From positions 1 to 17,223 of the forward strand of contig USDU01000025.1 of the NCBI GenBank assembly GCA_900553635.1: a DNA stretch of 17,223 nt, written 5' to 3'. The notes below the pieces were generated by a model. It saw only the letters and a list, made by a program, of their open reading frames with translations, ran no database searches and was not told the origin of the DNA. Numbering within the stretch: position 1 is the stretch's first letter; the number at the start of each line of letters is the position of its first letter. The DNA comes from an uncultured Lachnospiraceae bacterium. GTDB lineage: Bacteria > Bacillota_A > Clostridia > Lachnospirales > Lachnospiraceae. Positions 1-6,873 of this stretch are shown in pieces. The translations under genes and the position numbers were made by a program.

Positions 1-693
1 GCACTCGATATAGGTGTAGTTGCCAAAACGCTCCAGAACCCGGTAATGGGTCACGGCACGCTTGCCGCCACTACGGACGATGGCCATCTTCTTGCGGTCC
101 TGGGGATGACGGCCAAGGGGCGCGTCCACGGTGCCCTCGTCCTCCTTCAGATTGCCGCAGACAATAGCGCGATATTTTCTTGTGATGCTATGTTCCTTCA
201 GCTGCTCTGCCAGGGCGTTATGCGCTCGGTCATTTTTGCAGACGATCAGAACGCCCGTGGTATCCTTGTCAATGCGATGGACGATACCTGGCCTCAGCAC
301 GCCGTTGATGCCGGACAGATCGCCCTTGCAATGGTACATGAGCGCATTGACCAGCGTCCCTGTATAGTGTCCCGCCGCCGGATGCACCACCATATCTTTC
401 GGCTTATTAATGAGAATCACGTCGGAATCCTCATAGAGAATATCCAGCGGAATATCCTCCGGCAGAATTTCCGGCTCCTCCGGCTCCGGAATGGTAAGTG
501 CAATCAAAGCGCCGGCCGCTGTCTTCGTGCTGGCCTTGACCGGTTTTCCATTCATTTGCACGCTGCCATCCTTCAGAAGCTTCTGCAGATAAGAGCGGGT
601 AATATCCGGCAATTGTTCTGCCAGATACTTATCAATCCGAACACCTGCGTCCTCCGGACTCACCGTAAGCCGCTGTAATTCATTTTCATTCAT
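1..693 (-). CDS. rluD: 23S rRNA pseudouridine synthase, RluD/RluA family (C-terminus cut by window edge)
   Basis: The 231 visible residues begin MNENELQRLTV and stay open to base 1, so the C-terminal part is missing. An N-terminal S4-type RNA-binding domain covers about residues 14-65 (VRIDKYLAEQLPDITRSYLQ and a following VQMNGKPV strand). The catalytic domain follows with the ILYEDSDVILINKPKDMVVHP strand region and the family active-site motif HRIDKDTTGV, whose Asp is the nucleophile. The family converts uridines of 23S rRNA to pseudouridine (RluD in helix 69). The start is the ATG at 693, which overlaps the end of lspA by 8 bases (ATGAATGA), suggesting translational coupling. The lspA-rluD pair is common in Firmicutes. 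Family assignment is firm; the exact target uridines cannot be read from sequence, and RluC- or RluA-like specificity is possible. Confidence 0.93.
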   Translation of the reverse strand, partial: MNENELQRLTVSPEDAGVRIDKYLAEQLPDITRSYLQKLLKDGSVQMNGKPVKASTKTAAGALIALTIPEPEEPEILPEDIPLDILYEDSDVILINKPKDMVVHPAAGHYTGTLVNALMYHCKGDLSGINGVLRPGIVHRIDKDTTGVLIVCKNDRAHNALAEQLKEHSITRKYRAIVCGNLKEDEGTVDAPLGRHPQDRKKMAIVRSGGKRAVTHYRVLERFGNYTYIEC

Positions 694-1198
694 GCTTCTT
701 TTTCAGGCTTAAAAAGCCCAGCTCCTCATCCTTGTATACAAAGAGAATCAACACGGCCAGTAAAATCGCGCCCGCAGTCACATAACAGTCGGCCACGTTG
801 AAAATCGGAAAATCAATCAGTTTGAAATACAGGAAATCCACCACATAGCTCTGAGCCATCCGATCAATCAGATTGCCCACCGCACCTGCGCCAAGCAGGA
901 CACCTACCACGCGTAGCGGCAGATATTTCTTATCCTCCGGCATACGGTTATAATAAAAGCCCAGGACCACCAGCACCAGGACGGTACAGAGCAGGAAAAT
1001 GAGCTTCTGTCCCTGGAGAATCCCAAAAGCGGCACCCCGGTTTTCCAGGTAGTGCAGTTCAAATACGCCATCCCAGATCACGAAAGGCTTCTGATTCATC
1101 AGATGCTTCACTGCCAGCAGCTTCGTCCACTGATCGAGAGCGACGAGAAGCACTGCCGTCACAATGCCAATCAGATTATATTTCGTCTTTTTATTCAT
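686..1198 (-). CDS. lspA: Lipoprotein signal peptidase (signal peptidase II)
   Basis: This 170-residue polytopic membrane protein has the normal length for the family. It cleaves the signal peptide of diacylglyceryl-modified prolipoproteins in the membrane. About four hydrophobic segments are visible (near residues 9-30, 66-83, 95-110 and 133-155). Family motifs appear in order: D22-Q, ENRGAAFGI at 52-60, GNLIDR at 108-113, VVDF with D121, and FNVAD with D137. D121 and D137 correspond to the aspartyl catalytic dyad of the family. The tail is basic and short (LKKKHE). It lies 12 bases after aroB, with a purine-rich GGGGAAGAAGGAT stretch just before the ATG, and overlaps rluD by 8 bases, so it is very likely cotranscribed with both. 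Confidence 0.96.
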   Translation of the reverse strand: MNKKTKYNLIGIVTAVLLVALDQWTKLLAVKHLMNQKPFVIWDGVFELHYLENRGAAFGILQGQKLIFLLCTVLVLVVLGFYYNRMPEDKKYLPLRVVGVLLGAGAVGNLIDRMAQSYVVDFLYFKLIDFPIFNVADCYVTAGAILLAVLILFVYKDEELGFLSLKKKHE

Positions 1199-1210
1199 AT
1201 CCTTCTTCCC

Positions 1211-2320
1211 CTATATGATTGCTTCGCCCAGAATCCACCGAATCGCCTCCAGAAGCTCCTCATCTGTCAGCGTCCGATCCACAAAGGCGTCTCCGATATG
1301 CCTCAGCAGCACAAATTTGATACTGCCTGCGTCCATCTTTTTATCCGATTTGGTCGCCTTTAAAACCTCCCCGGCAGAAAGTCCATCCGTCCGCACCGGA
1401 AGACCGAATTCTTTCAGGCCTTCGCAGATATAGACCAAATCTTTCTCGGAAATCAATCCCTGCTTCCAGGACAGATATGAGGCCGCCGCTGTTCCAATGG
1501 CCACACATTCCCCATGGGACATGCTGAAATTCTTCAGCTTTTCCACCGCATGTCCGATGGTATGGCCGAAATTCAGGAGCGCGCGTTCGCCCTGCTCAGT
1601 AGGATCCTGTTCCACCACCGCACGCTTTACCTTGCAGCTCTCCTCAATCATCGGAAGCAGAAAATCCATCTCGTGAGAGCGAATCGCTCTCTGATTTTCC
1701 AGCAGCCACTGAAAATACTCCCCATTCTTAATCAGACCATGCTTCAGAATCTCTCCCATGCCGGAAGCAAACTGCCGTTCCGGAAGAGTCGTAAGCACTG
1801 CCGGATTCATGTATACCAGCCTCGGCATATGGAACGCGCCGACCATATTTTTATAGCTGTCGAAGTCCACACCGGTCTTGCCTCCGATGCTGCTGTCCAC
1901 CTGGGATAACAGGGTTGTGGGAATCTGGATAAAGCCAATGCCGCGCAAATATGTCGCCGCAGTGAAGCCAGTCAGATCGCCTGTTACGCCACCGCCCAGA
2001 GCTACCAGCATATCCTTGCGGTCATAATGCTTCTCGATCAGATAGGCGTAGACCTGGCGAACCGTATCCAGTGTTTTATACTCCTCGCCCGATGGAATCG
2101 TGTAGAGCTCCACAGTATCTGTCACCTTCAAAAGCTCAGCCCGCACCGCTTCCCCATAAAGCTCTCCGGCCTTCGCGTCCGCCACGATACAGAGCTTCCG
2201 ACCTTCCACTCCCAGGGTCTTTACCTGCTCGCCAAGCTTCGTAAAATCCGCTTTCAGGATAATATTATAACAGAACTTCCCATCCTTTCGAACCGGAAGC
2301 ACACGCATATTTTCGTCCAT
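1211..2320 (-). CDS. aroB: 3-dehydroquinate synthase
   Basis: AroB converts DAHP to 3-dehydroquinate, the second step of the shikimate pathway, in the cytoplasm using NAD+ and a divalent metal. With the start chosen here it has 369 residues, normal for the family. Visible signatures are the NAD-binding GGGVTGDLTGF (109-119), LRGIGFIQIPTTLLSQVDSS (125-144), GGKTGVD (146-152) and KNMVGAF (157-163). Probable metal ligands are E190 in GMGE, H253 in FGHT and H269 in SHGE. An ATG 15 bases further upstream is open, but a GGAGG inside that first codon region sits 8 bases before the ATG at 2320, so the shorter form is preferred. It sits 25 bases after ylmH and 12 before lspA. This location inside a division/lipoprotein cluster, away from other aro genes, is unusual. 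Confidence 0.95.
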   Translation of the reverse strand: MDENMRVLPVRKDGKFCYNIILKADFTKLGEQVKTLGVEGRKLCIVADAKAGELYGEAVRAELLKVTDTVELYTIPSGEEYKTLDTVRQVYAYLIEKHYDRKDMLVALGGGVTGDLTGFTAATYLRGIGFIQIPTTLLSQVDSSIGGKTGVDFDSYKNMVGAFHMPRLVYMNPAVLTTLPERQFASGMGEILKHGLIKNGEYFQWLLENQRAIRSHEMDFLLPMIEESCKVKRAVVEQDPTEQGERALLNFGHTIGHAVEKLKNFSMSHGECVAIGTAAASYLSWKQGLISEKDLVYICEGLKEFGLPVRTDGLSAGEVLKATKSDKKMDAGSIKFVLLRHIGDAFVDRTLTDEELLEAIRWILGEAII

Positions 2321-2328
2321 ATCGATGT

Positions 2329-2333
2329 CCTCC
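2329..2333 (-). promoter_or_regulatory. Shine-Dalgarno site that sets the aroB start
   Basis: On the minus strand GGAGG occurs here, 8 bases before the ATG at 2320. It overlaps the G of an upstream in-frame ATG at 2335. Ribosomes bound at this site would use the downstream ATG, so the upstream one is probably not a start codon. Confidence 0.7.
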
Positions 2334-2345
2334 ATCTTCTGTCTC

Positions 2346-3104
2346 TCAGATATATCTCCACAGGGTCACATACTCCCGGCCTTTCTTTGACTGGCCTCCC
2401 GTTCCCTGAAACCGAAACCGTCCCATGCCCCGCACGGACACCAGATCACCTTCTTTGGGTTCATAACCGTTAGATGTGACTAATTTACCGTTTACAAAGA
2501 CCTTGCCGCCCTCGATGAGTCCGGTCAGGCTGCTGCGGGAAGCATTAAACGCCAGCGCCAGCAGCTTGTCAAGCCTTACCGACGCCACCGTACCGCCCAC
2601 CTCTTTGTATTTAGGCTCATAGTGAAAGTCTTCCGCTTCCACCTGCTCCACATAGACGCTTGTGTGCCGGATCCGGGTCAGATTTTCCCGGATAAAATCC
2701 GCCATCCGTTCCAGGCAGAACAGATAAGCCGCGTCGTCCTCTACGAGAATATCCCCCAGGCATGTTCGTTCCAGCCCCAGATTCAAAATTGCCCCCAGAT
2801 AATCCCGATGATTTAAGCTTTCCGCAAACTTCACGTTCAACGGTGTCATTTTCAGGCAGCAAATCGGATAATCAGCATAAAAGACAGGAGCCTCAGGACG
2901 AAATACCGCTATCTGACGCTCCGCCAATTCATAGCCGCCGAAACTCTCCATCTTCAGATAGGAGAACTCCGGACGCAGGCTCTGAAAAATATTCAGTTCA
3001 TTTAGATTCAGAAAGTCGGAAAATACAGCAATTCCGCGCTGATAGGCCGTACGGGCCAAATCCCGGAAATGCTTTTCCAGCTGTTGTTCTTCTCTTGTCA
3101 TCAT
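2346..3104 (-). CDS. ylmH: YlmH-type S4-domain RNA-binding protein
   Basis: This 252-residue protein matches the YlmH family encoded beside sepF in Gram-positive bacteria. The N-terminal two thirds hold the family-specific part, including LNHRDYLGAILNLGLER at 97-113 followed by LGDILV. The C-terminal S4 RNA-binding domain spans about residues 174-235 (VRLDKLLALAFNASRSSL, then GKVFVNGKLV and GDLVSVRGMGRF). In Bacillus subtilis YlmH has been linked to ribosome-associated quality control, and older work linked homologues to division; which role applies here is inference. Its ATG overlaps the last base of the sepF TAA codon (TAATG). No strong Shine-Dalgarno site lies upstream, so translation is probably coupled to sepF. 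A second ATG directly follows the first. Confidence 0.88.
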   Translation of the reverse strand: MMTREEQQLEKHFRDLARTAYQRGIAVFSDFLNLNELNIFQSLRPEFSYLKMESFGGYELAERQIAVFRPEAPVFYADYPICCLKMTPLNVKFAESLNHRDYLGAILNLGLERTCLGDILVEDDAAYLFCLERMADFIRENLTRIRHTSVYVEQVEAEDFHYEPKYKEVGGTVASVRLDKLLALAFNASRSSLTGLIEGGKVFVNGKLVTSNGYEPKEGDLVSVRGMGRFRFQGTGGQSKKGREYVTLWRYI

Positions 3105-3622
3105 TACTTATTATACACAGACGGAAGATCCAGGGAACCGCTTAAAATATCCTGCAGATCACCGGAGATATCCACATTCTTCGGCGTAACCAGGAAAATG
3201 TAACCGGACACCTTCTGCAGATGACCGCCAATGGCATAGCAGCCGCCGGAGGTAAAATCAATAATCCTCTGAGCTACATCCACATCCAGTCCCTCAAAAT
3301 TCAGGACTACGGTGCGGTTGCTGAGCAGGGTATCCATAACCTCCAGAGAATCCTCGTAGCTGGTCGGCTTAATCACACAGACCTCCATGCCGTTACCACT
3401 TCTTCTCTGGGCCTGTCGAATCGGAGTTACCTTGGCAGATTTTGCGGAAGCAGCATCCTCCGGAAAATCATCCTCTGTGTCCTCGTCCTTCTTTTTCTTA
3501 AAAATGCTTTTCTTAGGCTTATCGTCGTAGTCGTCCTCGTAGTCGTAATCATCCTCATAATCGTCATACTCGTCGTCACCGCCGAGCTTCATGACATCCA
3601 GAAATTTATCGATTACACTCAT
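3104..3622 (-). CDS. sepF: Cell division protein SepF
   Basis: SepF tethers FtsZ polymers to the membrane and shapes the septum. The N-terminus MSVIDKFLDVMKLGG is the expected amphipathic membrane-binding helix. A strongly acidic Asp/Tyr/Glu linker follows (residues 16-34), then a Lys-rich segment (PKKSIFKKKK, 36-45) and a low-complexity spacer. The C-terminal SepF core starts near residue 78 (MEVCVIKPTSYEDSLEVMDT) and contains VVLNFEGLDVDVAQRIIDF and GGCYAIGGHLQKVSGYIFLVTP, the FtsZ-binding and dimerising part. At 172 residues its length is typical. A GGAGA site lies 8 bases before the ATG. It is placed 24 bases after yggS and overlaps ylmH by one base, matching the widespread yggS-sepF-ylmH order. 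Confidence 0.96.
   Translation of the reverse strand: MSVIDKFLDVMKLGGDDEYDDYEDDYDYEDDYDDKPKKSIFKKKKDEDTEDDFPEDAASAKSAKVTPIRQAQRRSGNGMEVCVIKPTSYEDSLEVMDTLLSNRTVVLNFEGLDVDVAQRIIDFTSGGCYAIGGHLQKVSGYIFLVTPKNVDISGDLQDILSGSLDLPSVYNK
3521..3577 (-). repeat. Degenerate Asp/Tyr/Glu codon repeat encoding the acidic SepF linker
   Basis: The stretch is a run of GAC/GAT, GAG/GAA and TAC/TAT codons. It encodes residues 16-34 of SepF, in which DDY/EDDY units recur about five times. The codons vary, so the repeat is conserved at protein level more than at DNA level, although it could still permit slippage. Confidence 0.8.
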
Positions 3623-3646
3623 ACCGCTGTCTCCAATCTATTCTTT

Positions 3647-4345
3647 TTAGATATTGTAATTTCTTTCTCCAAAAATGCCTGTCCCCACGCGCACCATGGT
3701 AGCGCCTTCTTCGATAGCTACCTGATAATCGCCGGTCATGCCCATGGACAAGACATCCATAGATACATTATCAATATTTTTGTTCTTGATGTCAACAGAT
3801 AATTGCTTTAATCTGGAAAAATGTACCCGGTTCTCCTCCGGATCTTCCACATAGGGCGCTATGGTCATCAGCCCTTTTATCTGAATGGACGGAAGCTTGG
3901 CGATTTCACGCACCAGACCTTCCGTTTCCTCCAAAGTGACACCGAACTTGCTCTCCTCGCCGGCTACATTGACTTCGATAAGCACCGGAACCGTGACGCC
4001 TTTCTTCACGCCCTCTTCGCTGATGGTCTCTGCCAGCCGCATAGAATCCACGGAATGAATCAGGCAGGCTTTATCCACCACATATTTGACCTTATTGCGC
4101 TGCAGATGGCCGATCAGGTGCCAGTGAATATCTTTCGGCAGCACCTCGTATTTGTCCACAAGCTCCTGAACCTTATTTTCCCCGAAATCCCGTGTGCCGC
4201 CCGGAAGCAGTTCCTCAATCATCGACACGGGCTTGGTCTTGCTGACCGCAATCAGGGTCACCTCATCCCGGGAACGTCCTGCGCGCGCACATGCCTCGCA
4301 TATATGCTTCTCTACCTCTGCAAGATTTTCCACTACCATACTCAT
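3647..4345 (-). CDS. yggS: YggS/PLPBP family pyridoxal phosphate homeostasis protein
   Basis: This 232-residue cytosolic protein belongs to the alanine-racemase-fold, PLP-binding COG0325 family (YlmE in Bacillus). It carries no known catalysis and buffers free PLP and amino acid metabolism. PLP would be held by K36 in AVSKTKP, the same position as in E. coli YggS. Other family motifs are FGENKVQE (54-61), HWHLIGHLQRNK (74-85), the HSVDS element, GLMTIAP and the phosphate-binding SMGMTGDYQVAI and VRVGTGIFGER near the C-terminus. The ATG is preceded by AGGAGGAG at 7-base spacing. It follows the HlyD-like gene by 22 bases and precedes sepF by 24. Linkage of yggS to sepF is ancient and common, although the reason is not established. 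Confidence 0.96.
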   Translation of the reverse strand: MSMVVENLAEVEKHICEACARAGRSRDEVTLIAVSKTKPVSMIEELLPGGTRDFGENKVQELVDKYEVLPKDIHWHLIGHLQRNKVKYVVDKACLIHSVDSMRLAETISEEGVKKGVTVPVLIEVNVAGEESKFGVTLEETEGLVREIAKLPSIQIKGLMTIAPYVEDPEENRVHFSRLKQLSVDIKNKNIDNVSMDVLSMGMTGDYQVAIEEGATMVRVGTGIFGERNYNI

Positions 4346-4367
4346 ATTTTGCTCCTCCTGGTATCTC

Positions 4368-5825
4368 CTAATAAATTACCTGATCCTCCGTGACAGTCGC
4401 CGCGTTCAGCACTATCCGATCGTACACGGACAGTCCGAAGCTGGTTCCCTCTTTCACAATACTGTACTCCTCATTTTCGTAGAGAACCTCCACCCGGCGG
4501 AAAATCGTGTAACCCTTGTTAATATTATAGACGCCTGTAAGCTTCGCGGTCTGCCCCACCTGATAAGTTTCCGACGAATCTGTCTTCACCAGCAAATCTC
4601 CACTCACAAGCTTCTTCTTGGAAGTGCTGAAGCTCTCCTCTTCCGGATCCACATAGGCATTTTCTTCATCCTGATAGTAAATCGTACAATCCACAAACTG
4701 CGCAGTCACTGCGCCGTCCTCTCCGGTCACCTGTTTCATGAAGCCGGTGTCATTTTCCACCTTAGTCAGATAAGCTGCAGGAATCACATAGAAATCCTTC
4801 TCCGTAATGGCCGTCTTCGGAATCTTCAGACCCGAAGTCTCGTCGCGCAGTACCTCAAAGCTCAGATATCTCTCATTTGCGTAGCGCACCATGGAATTTA
4901 CAAAAGAAAGCACGCCATAGGCCTGTCCGTCCCGATATTCCACAGTCACAGAAGGCCACACCGCCTCCCCGTCCTTATCAAACTGTATCTGTATGTAGGT
5001 GGTTCCCTGTGTTACCGTACCGTCCTCCGCAGTCCGCTGATTGGCCTGCATCTTATCCAGGATATAGCTTTCCATCTCTGCGTCCAGCGGAAATACCAGC
5101 TTCCAGTTTTCGTCCGTCACCAGCTTATAGGCCGGATCCCCGGAACTGACCAGTTCATTGGTCCGCAGATTCTGCCGCTGATATTTTGTCTCGTCAAACC
5201 AGTCCGCATTCAAATCATCGAGGCTGGCATCCTCATAGCCGTCTATATAATACTCCACCACTCCGGCCGTGGCCGCGTTGTACCGCGTGAACAGGGCGCT
5301 GTTGTCATCCGCAGCGCTGTCCAGCTTGTCAATCATATTCTGGTTGACAAGCTCCAGAATCGTGCTGTCTACATTCGTTTTAAAATTGTATACACTGTCA
5401 AATTCCATATCAGAAAAACTGCTCATATAAGTGCTGATTTGCGAACGAAGCTCTGCGTAATCCTCTTCACCCAAACTGATGTCTCCCGCGTTTTCCTGCA
5501 AAATATCCGCCATTTTGCCGCTCTCATCCAACGTATAAACCGTCGAGAGGACCGACACCTTCTCACTTTCCGACGCATAATAATTGATATAACCTGTCTT
5601 TTCCGTAGAATATACCTGCTCCGTCCGCAAGGCAATACCCGTATAGCGGTAATCCGTCGCAAGATTTCCCTCTATGACCTCATACCCGGAGATATGCGTC
5701 GAAGTAAAATACATATAAATACAGATAATCAGATAGATGGCAATAAACCCGAAGAAGACAACACCCACATTCAGGGTCCGCCCCATTCTGACTACCTTTT
5801 TTCTCTTTTTCCCGGTTTTTGCCAC
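4368..5825 (-). CDS. HlyD-like single-pass membrane protein (adaptor-type), no transporter partner nearby
   Basis: This 485-residue protein has a very basic start (AKTGKKRKKVVR), one transmembrane helix at about 19-40, and a long extracytoplasmic part. The region GYEVIEGNLATDYRYTGIAL (47-66) followed by GYINYYASESEKVSVLS resembles the barrel-sandwich half-motif of HlyD/membrane-fusion proteins. The middle (about 105-180) is helix-rich and acidic, and the C-terminus (GVYNINKGYTIFRRVEVLYE onward) resembles the closing beta domain of such adaptors. No ABC, RND or MFS pump gene lies beside it. The start is GTG at 5825, ten bases after GGAGG. It heads the yggS-sepF-ylmH-aroB-lspA-rluD unit, so an envelope or division role is as plausible as efflux. 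The family call rests on local resemblance; the function is unknown. Confidence 0.72.
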   Translation of the reverse strand: MAKTGKKRKKVVRMGRTLNVGVVFFGFIAIYLIICIYMYFTSTHISGYEVIEGNLATDYRYTGIALRTEQVYSTEKTGYINYYASESEKVSVLSTVYTLDESGKMADILQENAGDISLGEEDYAELRSQISTYMSSFSDMEFDSVYNFKTNVDSTILELVNQNMIDKLDSAADDNSALFTRYNAATAGVVEYYIDGYEDASLDDLNADWFDETKYQRQNLRTNELVSSGDPAYKLVTDENWKLVFPLDAEMESYILDKMQANQRTAEDGTVTQGTTYIQIQFDKDGEAVWPSVTVEYRDGQAYGVLSFVNSMVRYANERYLSFEVLRDETSGLKIPKTAITEKDFYVIPAAYLTKVENDTGFMKQVTGEDGAVTAQFVDCTIYYQDEENAYVDPEEESFSTSKKKLVSGDLLVKTDSSETYQVGQTAKLTGVYNINKGYTIFRRVEVLYENEEYSIVKEGTSFGLSVYDRIVLNAATVTEDQVIY

Positions 5826-5850
5826 CAGTCAATTTCCTCCATACTTAACG

Positions 5851-5880
5851 AGAGGACGCCCTGAAAACAGGGCATCCTCT
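5851..5880 (-). terminator. Strong hairpin between the P-loop gene and the HlyD-like gene; possible terminator or 5' leader stem
   Basis: AGAGGAYGCCCTG-type arms of 13 bases flank a four-base loop (arms 5851-5863 and 5868-5880). The arms are complementary except for one position that forms a G-U wobble in one transcript. Read on the minus strand, the stem is followed by CGTTAAGTATGG rather than a T run, so a classical intrinsic terminator is not complete. It could end the upstream monocistronic transcript, or protect the 5' end of the downstream mRNA. The GGAGG site of the HlyD-like gene lies just beyond it. Confidence 0.5.
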
Positions 5881-5910
5881 TATGTATTGTGCAGAAATAA
5901 AATCATTTAA

Positions 5911-6330
5911 CTAACAGGAAATGATAACCTGCTCTTTCGCGAATTCAGGAAGCTGGTTCTCTTCAACGGAAATGCTCAGACAGAAGTTTACCTTGAACTG
6001 CTCGCTGATGGCGTTCAGCTGAGTCAGCGCATCTGTCAGATCCTCTCCCTCCAGATGGGCGATTTTCAGAAAGCTGTCCAGATACATCTGCTCCAGGTCG
6101 TAATCCTGTGAAATAATACCACAGATAAAACCGATGAACTCATCACAGTTCTTAAGCGGATAATCAGCTACATTGATAAGACGAACCTTGTTGTCAAGCT
6201 CATGCATATGCTTGGTATTCTTATCCAGGTATACGATGTTGCCTGACGCTGTCTTAATCTGGTTGTTTACTCTGTCCAGCAAATGCTTTGTCTTTCCGTC
6301 TCCCTTACTTCCTACAATTAACTGCACCAT
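5911..6330 (-). CDS. Small P-loop protein of unknown function
   Basis: This protein of 139 residues begins with a beta strand and a clear Walker A motif, GSKGDGKT at 7-14 (pattern GxxGxGKT). IVYLD at 32-36 could be a second strand with an acidic end. A later strand-like segment FCLSISVEENQLPEF lies near the C-terminus (about 116-130). No other catalytic signature, membrane segment or signal peptide is visible. The chain is short for a complete P-loop NTPase. AAGGAGG lies 8 bases before the ATG. The gene is set off from its neighbours by 131 bases upstream, containing its own promoter, and by 85 bases with a hairpin downstream, so it is probably monocistronic. Nucleotide binding is inferred from Walker A alone. 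Some databases give such proteins loose names such as PilT-like ATPase; I see no support for a pilus role. Confidence 0.85.
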   Translation of the reverse strand: MVQLIVGSKGDGKTKHLLDRVNNQIKTASGNIVYLDKNTKHMHELDNKVRLINVADYPLKNCDEFIGFICGIISQDYDLEQMYLDSFLKIAHLEGEDLTDALTQLNAISEQFKVNFCLSISVEENQLPEFAKEQVIISC

Positions 6331-6397
6331 AGCCGTGTCCTCCTTGGTTTTCCCATTTTTCTTTTAAAGGCTGTTCGATCCTTTTTTAGATAATAAC

Positions 6398-6426
6398 AGT
6401 ATAGTCGATCTGCCCTAAAAACACAA
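6398..6426 (-). promoter_or_regulatory. Sigma-A-type promoter for the small P-loop gene
   Basis: On the minus strand TTGTGT (6426-6421), a 17-base spacer and TATACT (6403-6398) form a good vegetative promoter match. The -10 lies 67 bases before the ATG at 6330. The surrounding intergenic region is AT-rich compared with its coding neighbours. A separate TATAAT at 6452-6457 has no acceptable -35 and is a weaker alternative. Confidence 0.7.
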
Positions 6427-6461
6427 CTATTATTTACTTTTTTTCCGACTAATTATACAAT

Positions 6462-6857
6462 CTAGTTATATAATTCTCTCCACTCCATGTCGCCGCGATC
6501 CAGAGCCTTAATTAGAAGCTCCGCCGTAGCCAGGTTAGTCGCCAGCGGGATATTGTACATATCGCAGAGCTTCACCACGTTGTTCACGTCCGGCTCGTGC
6601 TGCTTGGGATTCAGCGGATCGCGCAGAAAGATAACCAGATCCATCTGGTTATGCTCGATCTGTGCCGCCAGCTGCTGACCACCGCCCAGATGGCCCGCCA
6701 GGTACTTATGCACATTCAGATTCGTAACCTCCACGATCAACCGGCCGGTGGTACCCGTCGCATAGAGTTCATGTTTGCTGAGAATTCCTCTGTACGCAAT
6801 ACAGAAATTCTGCATCAGTTTCTTTTTTGCATCATGTGCGATTAATCCAATGTTCAT
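6462..6857 (-). CDS. mgsA: Methylglyoxal synthase family protein with the catalytic Asp replaced by Gly
   Basis: MgsA turns dihydroxyacetone phosphate into methylglyoxal and phosphate, a bypass of lower glycolysis. This 131-residue protein aligns without gaps to the E. coli enzyme at offset 11: LIAHD (H8, D9), ATGTTG (33-38), LRDPLN (D80), H87 and D90 in HEPDV, then PLATNLATAELLI. The conserved GGDQQ loop reads GGGQQ here, so position 60, equivalent to catalytic base Asp71 of E. coli, is Gly (codon GGT at 6680-6678); the preceding GPL/GPM is GHL. Activity is therefore uncertain. The ATG at 6857 is chosen over an upstream start because homology begins there and a GGGGGTG site lies 7 bases before it; the longer form would also run into rodA. 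It is the last gene of the mre-min-rodA unit, 16 bases after rodA. Confidence 0.9.
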   Translation of the reverse strand: MNIGLIAHDAKKKLMQNFCIAYRGILSKHELYATGTTGRLIVEVTNLNVHKYLAGHLGGGQQLAAQIEHNQMDLVIFLRDPLNPKQHEPDVNNVVKLCDMYNIPLATNLATAELLIKALDRGDMEWRELYN

Positions 6858-6873
6858 AGGAACACCCCCAAAG

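Noticed and set aside
46..678. A 210-codon open frame on the plus strand at the left edge
   Set aside because: It is the shadow of rluD, whose S4 domain and HRIDKDTTG motif are on the minus strand.
4194..5864. A 556-codon open frame on the plus strand, antisense to yggS and the HlyD-like gene
   Set aside because: It has no recognisable domain, no fitting ribosome site and a composition expected from the reverse complement of well-supported genes on the other strand.
6451..6475. AT-rich inverted repeat (AATTATA and TATAATT arms) at the end of mgsA as a terminator
   Set aside because: The arms are only seven A/T pairs around an 11-base loop, and no T run follows in the direction of transcription.
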